DNA of 64,000 nucleotides from Vicinamibacteria bacterium (GTDB taxonomy: Bacteria > Acidobacteriota > Vicinamibacteria > Fen-336 > JAGNNV01). Below, piece after piece: positions 8,597 to 17,559 of this stretch. Position 1 is the stretch's first letter; every line of letters starts with the position of its first letter. The stretch covers positions 1-64,000 of the forward strand of contig JAIBCN010000252.1 of the NCBI GenBank assembly GCA_019694155.1. The letters are read 5' to 3'. The notes beneath the pieces were generated by a model that worked only from the letters and a program-made list of their open reading frames with translations, was not told the DNA's origin and searched no databases. A program made the translations under genes and the position numbers.

Positions 8597-9793
8597 TCAT
8601 GAGCGGGGCGGCGCGGCGAGGCTCGCCGTGTTGCGGCGCGGCCGTTCGCGCCGATCGGCGAAGAGGGTTTCCACGATCTGGTTTTCGTGCATCTCGAACA
8701 CGCGGTTCAGGCGACTGGCGTGGCGCCTAAGGTCTTTCACCAGATGGAACCGCAGCGGCCATACGAAGGTGAAGCCCGTGGTTATGGCGAGCTGCTGGGC
8801 GAGCTCGATGTCGCGGTTGCCGAGGGCGAGCACGTTCATGCGCTCTTCGTACCAGGCGCGGGTGACTTCGCCGTGATCCCAGAGGTTCTCGATGATCACC
8901 TTCTGGCGGCCGGAGTCCATGATTTCCGGATGATGGTTGACCCCGAGCATGCGCGGCATGGTGCCCGACGCGTCGCGCGCGAACTCGACACCGGTGAGGG
9001 CGTCGCCCACCCGGTGGTCGCCCGGCAGGGTCTCGAAGCTGAGCGGCGCCACCTTCAGCGCCGCGGCGGGGTCGGGGATGAGATCGAAGAGGCGCGAGTC
9101 GATGACCTGAAAACGCGTGGAGCCGGTCTCGCGGAGGAAGCCCCGGAACCACGGGTGCGCGGAGGCGGCTTCGGTGAGGGCGTTCTCCACGATGCCGGCG
9201 CTCTTCCCGCCCTTCTCCTGCCCGCGCTCCACGGGGGCCGCGATCCCCGACCAGCGGCACAACACGCCGAAGGAGTGACAGACCGCGAGCAGGCTCGCTT
9301 CGCGATCGGCGAGGATGGCGTCGAACAGACCGAACGCGCGCGCTTCCCACGATGGGTCCTCCCTGACCCCTTGCGAGAACGCGGCGACGCCGTCGTTCAT
9401 ATGCGGATCGATGTGCCCGGGCCCGCCCGTGCCGAGGTAGATGGAGAAGCGCCCGCCCGGGGGCTCGGGCAACAGCCCCGCCTGGCGCACGTCGAAGGAG
9501 AAGACCCGGATCTTGAGATTGGCCTTGCGAATCAGGGGCTCGAAGTCGCAGGCCGCCTCGCGCACGGCCTGGACGATGGAGTTGTGGCCGAGATTCGGCC
9601 AGCCGTGGTGCATGTCGAGCACCGCGATGTCCACGATGCCGTCCTCGGCCTTCGGCAGGGCTTCGCCTTTCAGCACCTTCTGGTAGGAGAAGATGGAGTG
9701 GATCCCCGTCATGGCGCAGTTGTCGAGGCAGGCCATTTCGCCCTTCTCGCCCATGCGCCCGCAGGTGGTGATGATTCGCTCGACAGGCAGCAA
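8597..9793 (-). CDS. Class I glutamine-amidotransferase-like protein of ATP-grasp operon
   Basis: 398 residues. The core has the class I triad by motif: nucleophile C172 in LLAVCHSFGVL, and H288/E290 in GVNHHPEI. GGPGHIDPH at 123-131 fits the oxyanion region. The ~55 residues before the core carry three cysteines (C11, C22, C26), possibly a metal site, and the C-terminal ~90 residues are also additional. The domain should supply ammonia from glutamine or cleave a gamma-glutamyl bond. The start is taken as TTG 9793, 6 nt after the upstream stop, with AAGGAAGGA before it; an ATG 13 codons in is the alternative. It sits between the two ATP-grasp genes. Confidence 0.75.
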   Translation of the reverse strand: MLPVERIITTCGRMGEKGEMACLDNCAMTGIHSIFSYQKVLKGEALPKAEDGIVDIAVLDMHHGWPNLGHNSIVQAVREAACDFEPLIRKANLKIRVFSFDVRQAGLLPEPPGGRFSIYLGTGGPGHIDPHMNDGVAAFSQGVREDPSWEARAFGLFDAILADREASLLAVCHSFGVLCRWSGIAAPVERGQEKGGKSAGIVENALTEAASAHPWFRGFLRETGSTRFQVIDSRLFDLIPDPAAALKVAPLSFETLPGDHRVGDALTGVEFARDASGTMPRMLGVNHHPEIMDSGRQKVIIENLWDHGEVTRAWYEERMNVLALGNRDIELAQQLAITTGFTFVWPLRFHLVKDLRRHASRLNRVFEMHENQIVETLFADRRERPRRNTASLAAPPRS

Positions 9794-9799
9794 CTTGGG

Positions 9800-11152
9800 T
9801 CAGGTCCTTCCTTCAACGACGAATGCCGGGACCTGGCCGCCGCCCGAGGTCACGTTGGCGAGAGAGGAGCCGGAGAGGCGGGTCAGGAAACCCTCGACCT
9901 CGCCGAAGAAGAGATACGGATCGAGGTCCACCACGAAGTCTTTCGACGGCAGCCCGGGCGAGGCGAGCGGAAACGACTGGCGTCCGATCGCGACTTTCCG
10001 CTGGACGACGTAGTTGCTCGAAAGGGCGGCGGCGATCGCCGCGTCCCACTGCGCCTGAGTGGATTCGAAGCCCAGGAACACGCCCTTGCCGCCGTACTCG
10101 TCGTTCGGCTTGAGCACGAGTTCCGCGCGCCGGTCGGGATCGCGCATGAACTTCACGAGGTCGATCTCTCCCCCCTCGCAGGTGGTCTTTCCCTCCCGCA
10201 CCACGCGGGTCCAGGGCACGGTCTCGGCGATGGCCGCGCGTTCGGCGTCGTCGAAGAGGTGCTGCCGAAGGTCGTCGGTGAGGATCGCGAAGATCGCTTT
10301 CTTGTGGATGGGCTTGCAGCCGAAGGGGTTCACGAACACGCAGGCCCTGGCGCGCGCGGCGTCGAGGAGGGCCCCCACCTCGCCCGCGCGCTCCAGCAGC
10401 TCATTCACCAGGAGGCGCTTGTAGACGATGTCCACCACCACGTCCTCGTGCCGAAGCGCGCCGCCTTCGAAGGTCATGCGCCGCGGATCGCAGACGATCG
10501 CGGAAGCACCCGCCGCCTCGAAGAGATGTCGCAGGATGTGATGCTCGGCCCGCGTGGGGACTTCGTCGTAGTCCACGATTGCGATCACGGGCTTCGCCTT
10601 GCTGCCGCCCGCCTGCCGGTAGCACGCGATCAGGGTCTCGAGCAGTTTGCGGCAGGGATCGGGCCGGTGGATCACGAAAGACTTCCGGAGTTCGCGCATG
10701 ACGCCCAGGTCCATGAAGACGTCGGACAGCACGTTCGCGTAGCCGAGGCCCGCGGGTGTTTCCGCATTCAGCTCGACGAAGGCGTATGAATCCGGGGTCA
10801 GGAAGGAATCGAGCCGGGAGAGGGGAGAGGGGGAGCCGACCCCGGGATCGAGGGCCACCATCTCTCGCTCCGCGTCACTGAGGCCGACCAGGTCGTGGAG
10901 GCCGGGGCCGAGAGCCTTCCAGGCCTTGAGCGTGGCGCCGTAGATGCCGCGCGCCGCTCGGCGGACATGGTCGTAGTCTTCCCGCGAGACGAACTGCGGC
11001 ATGGCGAAGGGGCACAGAACCCGTCCGCCGAAAGTGGCGTTCGCCGCCTTGAGGCGCGGTTCCAGGTTCTCTTCGATCTCCGCGGCGAGGGCCCTTTCCT
11101 CTCTGAGCAGGCGGGTGTACAGATCCACGGCGCTTGCGGACAGCGAGGGCAT
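9800..11152 (-). CDS. Circularly permuted-type ATP-grasp ligase, first gene of operon
   Basis: 450 residues. Motifs resemble circularly permuted ATP-grasp and glutathionylspermidine-synthase-like proteins: [18 protein letters not shown] (127-144), [20 protein letters not shown] (272-291), a glycine-rich loop [17 protein letters not shown] (346-362), then [17 protein letters not shown] near the end. It should form an amide bond with ATP. ATG 11152 has no Shine-Dalgarno but follows TACAAT by 7 nt. Six nt separate it from the amidotransferase-like gene. The GNAT gene starts 29 bp away on the other strand. The ligated substrates are unknown. Confidence 0.8.
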   Translation of the reverse strand: MPSLSASAVDLYTRLLREERALAAEIEENLEPRLKAANATFGGRVLCPFAMPQFVSREDYDHVRRAARGIYGATLKAWKALGPGLHDLVGLSDAEREMVALDPGVGSPSPLSRLDSFLTPDSYAFVELNAETPAGLGYANVLSDVFMDLGVMRELRKSFVIHRPDPCRKLLETLIACYRQAGGSKAKPVIAIVDYDEVPTRAEHHILRHLFEAAGASAIVCDPRRMTFEGGALRHEDVVVDIVYKRLLVNELLERAGEVGALLDAARARACVFVNPFGCKPIHKKAIFAILTDDLRQHLFDDAERAAIAETVPWTRVVREGKTTCEGGEIDLVKFMRDPDRRAELVLKPNDEYGGKGVFLGFESTQAQWDAAIAAALSSNYVVQRKVAIGRQSFPLASPGLPSKDFVVDLDPYLFFGEVEGFLTRLSGSSLANVTSGGGQVPAFVVEGRT

Positions 11153-11159
11153 GGTCTGG

Positions 11160-11165
11160 ATTGTA
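11160..11165 (-). promoter_or_regulatory. Putative -10 element (TACAAT) of the ATP-grasp operon
   Basis: On the minus strand TACAAT precedes the ATG at 11152 by 7 nt, predicting a transcript that begins at the start codon. It falls within the 29-bp gap to the divergent GNAT start. Confidence 0.5.
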
Positions 11166-11181
11166 TGCGAGGATCCGCGAC

Positions 11182-11697
11182 GTGATTCTCGAGACCGAAC
11201 GCCTCGTTCTGCGGCCGTTTCGGCAGGCGGACCTCGATGCCTACGCCGAGCTTTGCGCGGATCCCATGGTCATGAAGTTCCTGAATGCCGCGGGGAGCCC
11301 GATCTCCCGGGCCGACGCCTGGCGTCAGATGGCGGTGTATCTCGGGCACTGGGAGCTCCGAGGTTTCGGAACCTGGGCGGTGGAGGAGCGCGCGACGGGC
11401 GAGTTCGTCGGCCGCGTCGGCCTCAACTATCCCGAAGGCTGGCCCGATCGGGAGTTGGGGTGGACCGTCGCGACCCGGTTCTGGGGCAAGGGCTATGCGA
11501 GCGAAGCGGCCCGGGCGGCGATCGCGCACGCTTTCGATACCCTCGGCTGGACCCACCTGGTGAGCCTCATCCATCGAGACAACCACCGGTCGGCCCGTCT
11601 CGCCGAGAGGCTCGGGTACCACATCGCCGGAACCGCGGATGTCGTAGGCCTGCACCTGACGATGTACCGCCTCGACCGCGACCGGCGATCACCCTAG
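11182..11697 (+). CDS. GNAT N-acetyltransferase, RimJ/RimL-like
   Basis: 171 residues from GTG 11182, chosen because GAGGA lies 8 nt upstream and the family begins with [12 protein letters not shown]. Motifs in order: [19 protein letters not shown], the strand [10 protein letters not shown], the acetyl-CoA loop [20 protein letters not shown] (consensus Q/RxxGxG/A as FWGKGYA), and [20 protein letters not shown] near the end. These proteins acetylate an N-terminal or small-molecule amine with acetyl-CoA. The divergent arrangement 29 bp from the ATP-grasp operon leaves open a role in modifying that product, but nothing proves it. Confidence 0.85.
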   Translation: MILETERLVLRPFRQADLDAYAELCADPMVMKFLNAAGSPISRADAWRQMAVYLGHWELRGFGTWAVEERATGEFVGRVGLNYPEGWPDRELGWTVATRFWGKGYASEAARAAIAHAFDTLGWTHLVSLIHRDNHRSARLAERLGYHIAGTADVVGLHLTMYRLDRDRRSP

Positions 11698-11726
11698 TCC
11701 GCGGTCAGGCGCGTCCCGCGCCGCCT

Positions 11727-12389
11727 CTAACGCGGCCAGCGATAGGGGCCCGAGGTCGAACCAAGCAGCCGATCGACATCGGAGGACGAGAGCTCCCGGG
11801 CCCCGCCAAGCAGCCGCGCCATCACCGCGACCCTGGCCACGTGTTCGAGCGTCTCCATGCGGTGATGCGCCTGCGTGAGGGTGGCGCCAACCGTGATCGC
11901 GCCATGGTTCGCAAGCAGAGCGGCGCTGCCCTTTCCCAGACCCTCGGTCACGATGTTCGCGAGTTCGACGGTGCCCGGCATGGCGTAGCGAGTCAGCGGA
12001 ACCCTGCCCAGCAGCACCACCGCTTCCGCCAGGATCCACGGGTCGACGGGCATGTGGGCCACCGAGAAGGCGGTGGCCGCCGGCGGGTGCGCATGAACCA
12101 CGGCCTGAACGTCCGGCCGGCGGCGATAGATCGCGAGATGCATCGGGTCCTCGGTCGAGACCGCGAGCCCTCCGGGCGTTCCGCGCCCTTCGTGGTCCAC
12201 GAAGATCACATGCTCCGGGGTCATGGATCCCTTGCTGACGCCGCTCGCCGTAACCAGGTGTCCGCCGGCCACACGCATCGAGATGTTGCCCTCGGTCGCG
12301 GTCACCAGGCCCTTCTGATAGAGGCGCAGGCCGACCTCGATGATCGCGGCCCGTTCGCTCTCATGGCTCACGGAGACAACATATCGCAC
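11727..12389 (-). CDS. Class II aldolase/adducin family protein
   Basis: 220 residues. Zinc-aldolase features: [20 protein letters not shown] at about 31-50, the metal-binding pair [10 protein letters not shown] (His-x-His near residue 100), and a further histidine in [20 protein letters not shown] (about 158-177). The family includes L-fuculose-phosphate aldolase and methylthioribulose-phosphate dehydratase, which cleave or dehydrate sugar phosphates. The length fits single-domain members. Start GTG 12389 is uncertain (another GTG six codons in). It diverges from glyA across only 18 bp. The exact substrate cannot be assigned. Confidence 0.85.
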   Translation of the reverse strand: MRYVVSVSHESERAAIIEVGLRLYQKGLVTATEGNISMRVAGGHLVTASGVSKGSMTPEHVIFVDHEGRGTPGGLAVSTEDPMHLAIYRRRPDVQAVVHAHPPAATAFSVAHMPVDPWILAEAVVLLGRVPLTRYAMPGTVELANIVTEGLGKGSAALLANHGAITVGATLTQAHHRMETLEHVARVAVMARLLGGARELSSSDVDRLLGSTSGPYRWPR

Positions 12390-12407
12390 CTAGTAACATC
12401 CGTCGTC

Positions 12408-13667
12408 ATGAACGCTCTGCTCAAGACCGATCCCGATGTCGCCCAGGCCATTCAGAAGGAAGTCCGGCGGCAGGGCGCGCAACTCGAGATGATCGCGTCC
12501 GAGAATTTCGTGTCGGAGGCGGTGCTTCAGGCCATGGGCACCGTCCTCACCAACAAATACGCCGAGGGGTATCCGGGGAAGCGCTACTACGGCGGATGCG
12601 AGTTCGCGGACGTCATCGAGGATCTTGCCCGCGACCGGGTGAAGCAGCTCTTCGGCTGCGGCCACGCGAACGTCCAGCCCCACTCGGGCGCGCAGGCCAA
12701 CATGTCGGTGCTCGTTGCCTGCCTCAAGCCGGGTGACACCATCATGGGCATGGACCTCTCTCACGGGGGTCATCTGAGCCACGGTCATCCTCTCAACTTC
12801 TCCGGCCTCTATTTCAAGATCGTCCCCTACGGCGTGCGCAAGGAGGATGAGCGCATCGACATGGAGGCGCTTCGGAAGAAGGCGCTCGAGACGAAGCCCA
12901 GGCTCATCATCTGCGGGGCCTCCGCGTACCCGCGCACCATCGACTTCGCGGCCCTGAAGGCCATCGCCGACGAGGCAGGCGCCCTTCTGATGGCGGATAT
13001 CGCGCATATCGCGGGCCTCGTGGCCACGGGCCTCCATCCATCGCCCGTGCCGCACGCCGATTTCGTAACCACCACCACCCACAAGACCCTGCGCGGTCCG
13101 CGCGGCGGCCTCGCCATGTGCAAAGCGGAACTTGCGAAGGACCTCGACCGCGCGATGTTCCCGGGCATCCAGGGCGGCCCTCTCATGCACGTGATCGCGG
13201 CCAAGGCGGTGGCCTTCAAGGAGGCGCTGCAGCCGGAGTTCAAGGCGTATCAGCAGCGCGTGGTCGCGAACGCGAGCGTGCTTTCGAAGACTCTCGCGGA
13301 CGAGGGCTTCCGGATCGTTTCCGGCGGCACCGACAACCACCTGATCCTCATCGACGTTTTCTCCCGCGGGCTCACGGGCAAAGTGGCGGAGAAGACACTC
13401 GAGCACGCGGGCATCACGGTCAACAAGAACACCATCCCCTTCGATCCCAATCCACCCATGACCGCGTCCGGCGTGCGCGTGGGGACACCGGCCCTCACGA
13501 CGCGTGGAATGGGCACGTCGGAGATGGAAGAGATCGGCCGCCTGATCGGCAAGGCCCTCAAGGGCGCGGACAACGAAACCACGATCGCCGAAGTCCGCAG
13601 GTCGGTCGAGACTCTCTGCGCCCGCTTCCCCCTCTACGCCTCGCTCCTGACCCCCACCCCCGCGTGA
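12408..13667 (+). CDS. glyA: Serine hydroxymethyltransferase
   Basis: 419 residues, full length for the family. Converts serine and tetrahydrofolate to glycine and 5,10-methylene-tetrahydrofolate with PLP. Signatures: [50 protein letters not shown], the PLP-lysine motif [14 protein letters not shown], and [19 protein letters not shown]. The ATG at 12408 has no Shine-Dalgarno; TAACAT lies 8 nt upstream. The stop overlaps the next start (GTGA), so glyA and the helicase are coupled. Confidence 0.97.
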   Translation: MNALLKTDPDVAQAIQKEVRRQGAQLEMIASENFVSEAVLQAMGTVLTNKYAEGYPGKRYYGGCEFADVIEDLARDRVKQLFGCGHANVQPHSGAQANMSVLVACLKPGDTIMGMDLSHGGHLSHGHPLNFSGLYFKIVPYGVRKEDERIDMEALRKKALETKPRLIICGASAYPRTIDFAALKAIADEAGALLMADIAHIAGLVATGLHPSPVPHADFVTTTTHKTLRGPRGGLAMCKAELAKDLDRAMFPGIQGGPLMHVIAAKAVAFKEALQPEFKAYQQRVVANASVLSKTLADEGFRIVSGGTDNHLILIDVFSRGLTGKVAEKTLEHAGITVNKNTIPFDPNPPMTASGVRVGTPALTTRGMGTSEMEEIGRLIGKALKGADNETTIAEVRRSVETLCARFPLYASLLTPTPA

Positions 13668-15580
13668 GGCTGGACGCGAACTTCTTCGGCAAGGGCGGCC
13701 GCCTCGCCTCCGTCTTCCCCTCCTACGAGGAGCGGATCTCGCAACAGCAGCTGTGTCTCGCCATCGCCGAGACCATCACCAACGGCGGCATTCTCCTCGC
13801 CGAGGCGGGAACCGGCACCGGCAAGACCGTCGCGTACCTGGTGCCCGCGATCGCCGCGGGGAAGCGGATCGTGATCTCGACCGGTACCAAGAACCTCCAG
13901 GACCAGCTCGTCGACAAGGACATTCCCCTCGTCGCCGAGGCGCTCGGCCGCGACGTGAGGGTGGCGCTCATGAAGGGCCGCGGGAATTACCTCTGCCGCC
14001 TGCGCTTCGCCTCGTTCCAGACTTCGGGCCAGTTTCACAAGATGGACGAGATTCCCCTGTTCCGCGTCGTCGAGGAGTGGGCGAAGGAGACGGAGGTCGG
14101 AGATCGCGCGGAGATCGATGGCCTGCCCGACTCCGTTCACTTCTGGCGCGAGATCTCGGCCACGAGTGAGAACTGCATCGGACAGAAGTGCGCCGAGTAC
14201 CAGCGCTGCTTCGTGACCGAGATGCGCAAGCGCGGCGCGGAAGCCGAGATCGTGGTGGTGAACCACCATCTCCTGGTCGCCGACCTCGCGGTCCGCGAGA
14301 ACGACTACGGCGAAGTCATTCCCGCCTATGACGTCCTGATCCTCGACGAAGCCCACCAGCTCGAAGCCGCGGCCACCCAGCACTTCGGAGCGCAGGTGTC
14401 CTGGAATCGCACCGAGGAGCTGTGCCGCGACATCGAACGCGAGCTCGCGGCCGCGCGCATCAACTCACCCGAGGTGCTGGCCGAAGTCGCCAACCTCCGC
14501 AATCGCGCCGAGCGCTTCTTCAAGGTCCTGACCCGCGAGGCCGGCCGGCGCCTCCGCGCGAAGTGGGTGACGACCGCGCTCGAGGAAGACGCAAGCGCGT
14601 TCGCCCTGCGGCTCGAAGGGGTCAAGACCGCCCTCGCCGTGCTCGAAGACCGTCCCGAGCCCGTCCGCGCTCTCGAAGGCCGCGCCATGGAGTTGCGCGA
14701 CCACCTCCTCTTCATTCTCAAGGCCGAGGATCACACCCACGTCTATTTCGCCGAGGCCCGCGGCCGCAACGTGGTCCTGCGCGCCACTCCCATCGACGTC
14801 TCGAAGATCCTGAAGGAGAAGCTCTTCGATCAGGTGTTCGGCGCGGTGCTCACCTCGGCCACGCTGACCGTCGACCGGAACTTCAGCTACATCCGCTCGC
14901 GCCTCGGCATCGAGGGCGAGCACACCGCGGACCTTGCGCTCGAATCGCCCTTCGACTTCTCGAAGCAGGCCGTCCTCTACCTCCCCCCGGGAGTCCCGGA
15001 TCCACGCGAGGCGGGCTTCATCGACCGCGCGGTTGACGAGATCGCGGACATCGTCGAAATCACCGAGGGCCGCGCGTTCGTCCTGTTCACGTCGTACGCG
15101 AACCTGCAAGCGGCGGCCGAGAGGCTGGCTTCGCGGATTCCGTATCCCATCCTCGTGCAAGGGGAGGAATCGCGCGCGCGTCTTCTGCAGCTCTTCCGTC
15201 GGAAGAAGAACCCGGTGCTTCTCGCCACCTCGTCCTTCTGGCAGGGCGTCGATGTGGCGGGGGACCAGCTCTCCGCCGTCATCATCGACAAGCTTCCTTT
15301 CGCTTCTCCGTCGGAGCCGGTGGTCGCCGCGCGGATCGAGAAGATCAACGCCCAGGGCGGCAACGCCTTTTCGGACTATCAGGTTCCCGAGGCCGTCCTG
15401 ATGCTCAAGCAGGGCCTTGGTCGGCTCATCCGGACCGCGACCGACCGGGGGATTCTGGCCATTCTGGACTCGCGCCTCACCACCAAGGGCTATGGGAAGC
15501 GCTTCCTCGCGAGTCTTCCACCGGCTCGCCAAGTTAATTCAATTCAGCACGTTAGGGATTTCTTTCGCCTCGGAGACTAG
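13664..15580 (+). CDS. DinG/XPD-family ATP-dependent DNA helicase
   Basis: 638 residues; GTG overlaps the glyA stop. Superfamily 2 helicase of the iron-sulfur XPD/DinG group. Walker A is [11 protein letters not shown] with K54; Walker B is LILDEAH (D228-H231). Four cysteines, C111, C171, C176 and C182, lie between motifs I and II where the 4Fe-4S cluster of this group is bound. C-terminal motifs include [29 protein letters not shown] and [18 protein letters not shown]. It unwinds DNA 5'-3' and takes part in repair or R-loop removal. No exonuclease domain is fused, so it resembles YoaA more than long Gram-positive DinG. Confidence 0.92.
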   Translation: MRLDANFFGKGGRLASVFPSYEERISQQQLCLAIAETITNGGILLAEAGTGTGKTVAYLVPAIAAGKRIVISTGTKNLQDQLVDKDIPLVAEALGRDVRVALMKGRGNYLCRLRFASFQTSGQFHKMDEIPLFRVVEEWAKETEVGDRAEIDGLPDSVHFWREISATSENCIGQKCAEYQRCFVTEMRKRGAEAEIVVVNHHLLVADLAVRENDYGEVIPAYDVLILDEAHQLEAAATQHFGAQVSWNRTEELCRDIERELAAARINSPEVLAEVANLRNRAERFFKVLTREAGRRLRAKWVTTALEEDASAFALRLEGVKTALAVLEDRPEPVRALEGRAMELRDHLLFILKAEDHTHVYFAEARGRNVVLRATPIDVSKILKEKLFDQVFGAVLTSATLTVDRNFSYIRSRLGIEGEHTADLALESPFDFSKQAVLYLPPGVPDPREAGFIDRAVDEIADIVEITEGRAFVLFTSYANLQAAAERLASRIPYPILVQGEESRARLLQLFRRKKNPVLLATSSFWQGVDVAGDQLSAVIIDKLPFASPSEPVVAARIEKINAQGGNAFSDYQVPEAVLMLKQGLGRLIRTATDRGILAILDSRLTTKGYGKRFLASLPPARQVNSIQHVRDFFRLGD

Positions 15581-15701
15581 GTTCCGACGTCCGTACCTTG
15601 ACAGAAAAGCGAAAACAAAGCGAAAATACTTTCGTTCGGTCGGACCCGAACCGGACGCAACCGAGGGTACCTTGGGCGCGTCAAAGAAAGAGGTCGCCCC
15701 A

Positions 15702-15917
15702 ATGTCTGCTCTCGAAACTCTCTCCCTCGTTTCTCTCACCATCGGCGCCGCCGCGATCCTTCGGTTCGTGTGGCTCGATTCGCTCCGCTTTGCCGATCCG
15801 GGGGCGGGCGAGGCCGATTCCACGAGGGTCAGCGCCCGAACCGCGCAGCGCCTGGCCATGCAGGCCGATGCGGCCCGGATCCTCGAGGAAACCGAGAGCC
15901 TGCCCAAGGCCGCCTAG
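15702..15917 (+). CDS. Small membrane-anchored protein (71 aa)
   Basis: The short frame starts MSALETLSLVSLTIGAAAIL with one hydrophobic helix, then a soluble tail rich in Ala, Arg and Glu (ARTAQRLAMQADAARILEET). AGAGGT lies about 8-13 nt before the ATG. The 120-bp gap upstream is A-rich and contains TTGACA at 15598-15603, a good -35 candidate. The family is not recognised. A signal-anchor plus amphipathic tail is plausible for a small envelope protein. Confidence 0.55.
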   Translation: MSALETLSLVSLTIGAAAILRFVWLDSLRFADPGAGEADSTRVSARTAQRLAMQADAARILEETESLPKAA

Positions 15918-15980
15918 TTTCCTGCGGGAACGGGCTCCGCTGCTGTAAACTCCGCGGCCCGGCCGTTGCCTCCGAGCAAT

Positions 15981-16056
15981 GACCCTGTAGTGCAGCGGTT
16001 AGCACGTCGCCCTTTCAAGGCGAAGATCGAGGGTTCGAATCCCTCCAGGGTTACCA
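15981..16056 (+). tRNA. tRNA-Glu (anticodon UUC)
   Basis: A full cloverleaf can be folded: acceptor GACCCTG pairs with CAGGGTT, D stem GTGC/GCAC, anticodon stem TCGCC/GGCGA with loop CTTTCAA (anticodon TTC), and T arm GAGGG-TTCGAAT-CCCTC. The CCA end is encoded (16054-16056). The 3' part from 16007 is duplicated exactly at 23020-23070, so this is the insertion site of the integrative element. The gene stays intact after insertion. Confidence 0.95.
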
Positions 16057-16057
16057 C
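16007..16057 (+). repeat. attL: 51-bp tRNA-Glu 3' end
   Basis: The 51 bases from the anticodon stem to one base past CCA are identical to 23020-23070. This defines the crossover region used by the element. Confidence 0.93.
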
Positions 16058-16121
16058 TTCTGGCTAGTATTTACGCGGTTTCTGTGAAGGCCCCTGATTG
16101 GGCGAGGATCCCGAAGTATTC

Positions 16122-16145
16122 CGGGGCCAGCATCGGGGCCAGCAT
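16122..16145 (+). repeat. Left arm-type repeat pair (2 x 12 bp)
   Basis: Two adjacent copies of CGGGGCCAGCAT (16122-16133 and 16134-16145), 65 bp inside attL. The same doublet occurs in the same orientation inside attR. This is the expected layout of arm-type binding sites of a lambda-type recombinase. Confidence 0.7.
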
Positions 16146-16289
16146 CCACACCGAAACCTCGCCCCTCGGCCCTAGTAATTCCTAGTCGTGTTCGACCGTG
16201 CGAAGGGGGTCATCTTTGGCCCCTTGACACGGCAGACCGCCAACCACTACGCTGTTTCATCGGTGTCTCACGGGACGCCGCCTTTACCC

Positions 16290-16331
16290 CCCCGGGGTCT
16301 GGCCCAAAGCCACACGCCGGGGTTTTTTTTT
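16290..16331 (+). terminator. Rho-independent-like terminator before the NYN gene
   Basis: CCCCGG (16290-16295) can pair with CCGGGG (16317-16322), followed at once by nine T (16323-16331). It would stop plus-strand transcription entering the element from the tRNA side. The stem is short and the loop is 21 nt. Confidence 0.5.
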
Positions 16332-16334
16332 GGG

Positions 16335-16340
16335 TAGATT
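16335..16340 (+). promoter_or_regulatory. Putative -10 element (TAGATT) of the NYN gene
   Basis: TAGATT ends 6 nt before the GTG at 16347 and directly follows the T-tract of the upstream terminator. This suggests independent, leaderless expression of the NYN gene. Confidence 0.45.
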
Positions 16341-16346
16341 GCGTAG

Positions 16347-16976
16347 GTGTCTTATCGGGCCCTGGTTCTGATCGACGGAAACAACTTCTACCACCGCCTC
16401 ACAGAAGCGAGGGTTGATCCGTGGTTGAACTACGCATCGGTGTCCAAGAAGATCATTGGGGATCGGACCTGGGTTGGAACCCGGTATTACGTGGGGCAGA
16501 TGCCGAACACGCCGACTTACAAGAAGAGCTACGACGACCAACGGAAGTTCATCGGCTCCCTCTGCGCCCAAGACCCCAAGATCTCTAGCCATTTTGGGCG
16601 GATGGAGTTTCGCTACCCGACGGACCCTGCGGCGAAGGAACTGCGGGCGTACATAGGCAGCCTAAGAACGCCCATCGACCCGGCTGTCCGAAGGGATCTT
16701 ATGGAGATCTCGAAACGCCACCACAGTGTGGAGACTCTTGCGGAGAAAGCCGTGGACGTAATGCTCTCAGTTGACCTTGTCGTAGGCGCGTCGCGCGATG
16801 AGTTTGACGCCGCATACATACTCTCGGCCGACGGCGACTACACGCCCGCGGTCGCTGCGGTGCGGGGGATGGGGAAGCGGGTGTTCGCGGCCTCCTTGCC
16901 CCCATGCGCTCAGCTTGCTGCGGCCGTCGATACCTTCATTCCCCTGAACCCCGGTTGGTTTGTTGGCTGCTACTAG
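16347..16976 (+). CDS. NYN-domain (LabA/PIN-like) nuclease candidate
   Basis: 209 residues from a GTG. The NYN fold motifs are all present: LVLIDGNNFYHRL near the N-terminus (first acidic residue), EKAVDVMLSVDLV in the middle, and YILSADGDYTPAVAAVRGMG with the SADGDY acidic cluster, followed by KRVFAASLPPCAQLAAAVD. NYN proteins share the metal-binding site of PIN and FLAP nucleases and usually act on RNA. It is the only gene of the element on the plus strand, next to attL, with its own terminator-promoter arrangement. That position is typical for cargo such as defence or toxin genes; this role is inference. Confidence 0.8.
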   Translation: MSYRALVLIDGNNFYHRLTEARVDPWLNYASVSKKIIGDRTWVGTRYYVGQMPNTPTYKKSYDDQRKFIGSLCAQDPKISSHFGRMEFRYPTDPAAKELRAYIGSLRTPIDPAVRRDLMEISKRHHSVETLAEKAVDVMLSVDLVVGASRDEFDAAYILSADGDYTPAVAAVRGMGKRVFAASLPPCAQLAAAVDTFIPLNPGWFVGCY

Positions 16977-17037
16977 CCAGGAGGGGATTTCACCGCCTCC
17001 CGGGGTGCAATTCTGTCAATTCGTTCAAAGCCCGCTC

Positions 17038-17547
17038 CTACTTCCTCGGCGGGCAGTCAATCGACGCGGCATGTTCGAGAAGATCAGCAGTCGTTATGCG
17101 AATGACGAGGAAGTGCCTTCGCTCGCACCCGGCCCAGGTATCTGAGGCAAACCTCAAGGTGATCTCGTCGGCTCCACTAAAGTCTGTGTTGTCGGCCCGT
17201 TGCAGCAAGTGGCTTAGCAGTGGGGCGGGAACGGGCTTAGCAGTGGCAAAGGTCAGCCGGACGTAGAACTCGTTCTTTCCAGTCATCGGCCTCGGCAGCG
17301 AGGCGGTGACGGTGATCTTCCCGGTTTCGTTCTCGCCTTCGAAAGAGGGAGCCTTCGGATCCGCCTTGAGGTTTAACGGAGCCAGGAACACGCGGAGGCT
17401 CTCTTCATCCTTCACGCGAAGGGGCATGATGTTGATTAGGGCCGAGAATATCTTCTCGGCGTCTCGGTCGAATCTGGCATCGGCACCCTGTGCCGAGACT
17501 CCAGCCGTGAAAGCCAAGGAAAGCATCAACGCAACCGGGCCACGCAT
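17038..17547 (-). CDS. Secreted protein of unknown function carried by the element
   Basis: 169 residues. Signal peptide MRGPVALMLSLAFTAGVSAQ, cleaved after SAQ or SAQGA. The mature part has one acidic, strand-rich domain (for example ENETGKITVTASLPRPMTGK) and two cysteines near the C-terminus (DTWAGCERRHF and SIDCPPRK) that could form a disulfide. The family is not recognised. TAGCCT lies 6 nt before the ATG, so it may be transcribed separately from the replication genes upstream. Confidence 0.65.
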   Translation of the reverse strand: MRGPVALMLSLAFTAGVSAQGADARFDRDAEKIFSALINIMPLRVKDEESLRVFLAPLNLKADPKAPSFEGENETGKITVTASLPRPMTGKNEFYVRLTFATAKPVPAPLLSHLLQRADNTDFSGADEITLRFASDTWAGCERRHFLVIRITTADLLEHAASIDCPPRK

Positions 17548-17553
17548 CGTTTG

Positions 17554-17559
17554 AGGCTA
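17554..17559 (-). promoter_or_regulatory. Putative -10 element (TAGCCT) of the secreted-protein gene
   Basis: On the minus strand TAGCCT precedes ATG 17547 by 6 nt, overlapping the end of the HGG-STG gene. Confidence 0.4.

Noticed and set aside
8687-10789. A 700-codon plus-strand open frame
   Set aside because: It lies opposite two genes with clear motifs (amidotransferase-like and ATP-grasp). Its translation is His/Arg/Gly-rich with no family pattern; a product of high GC at third positions.
16122-16145. Repeats considered as a CRISPR or iteron origin
   Set aside because: Only two 12-bp units without spacers; the matching doublet at the other end of the element fits recombinase arm sites better.
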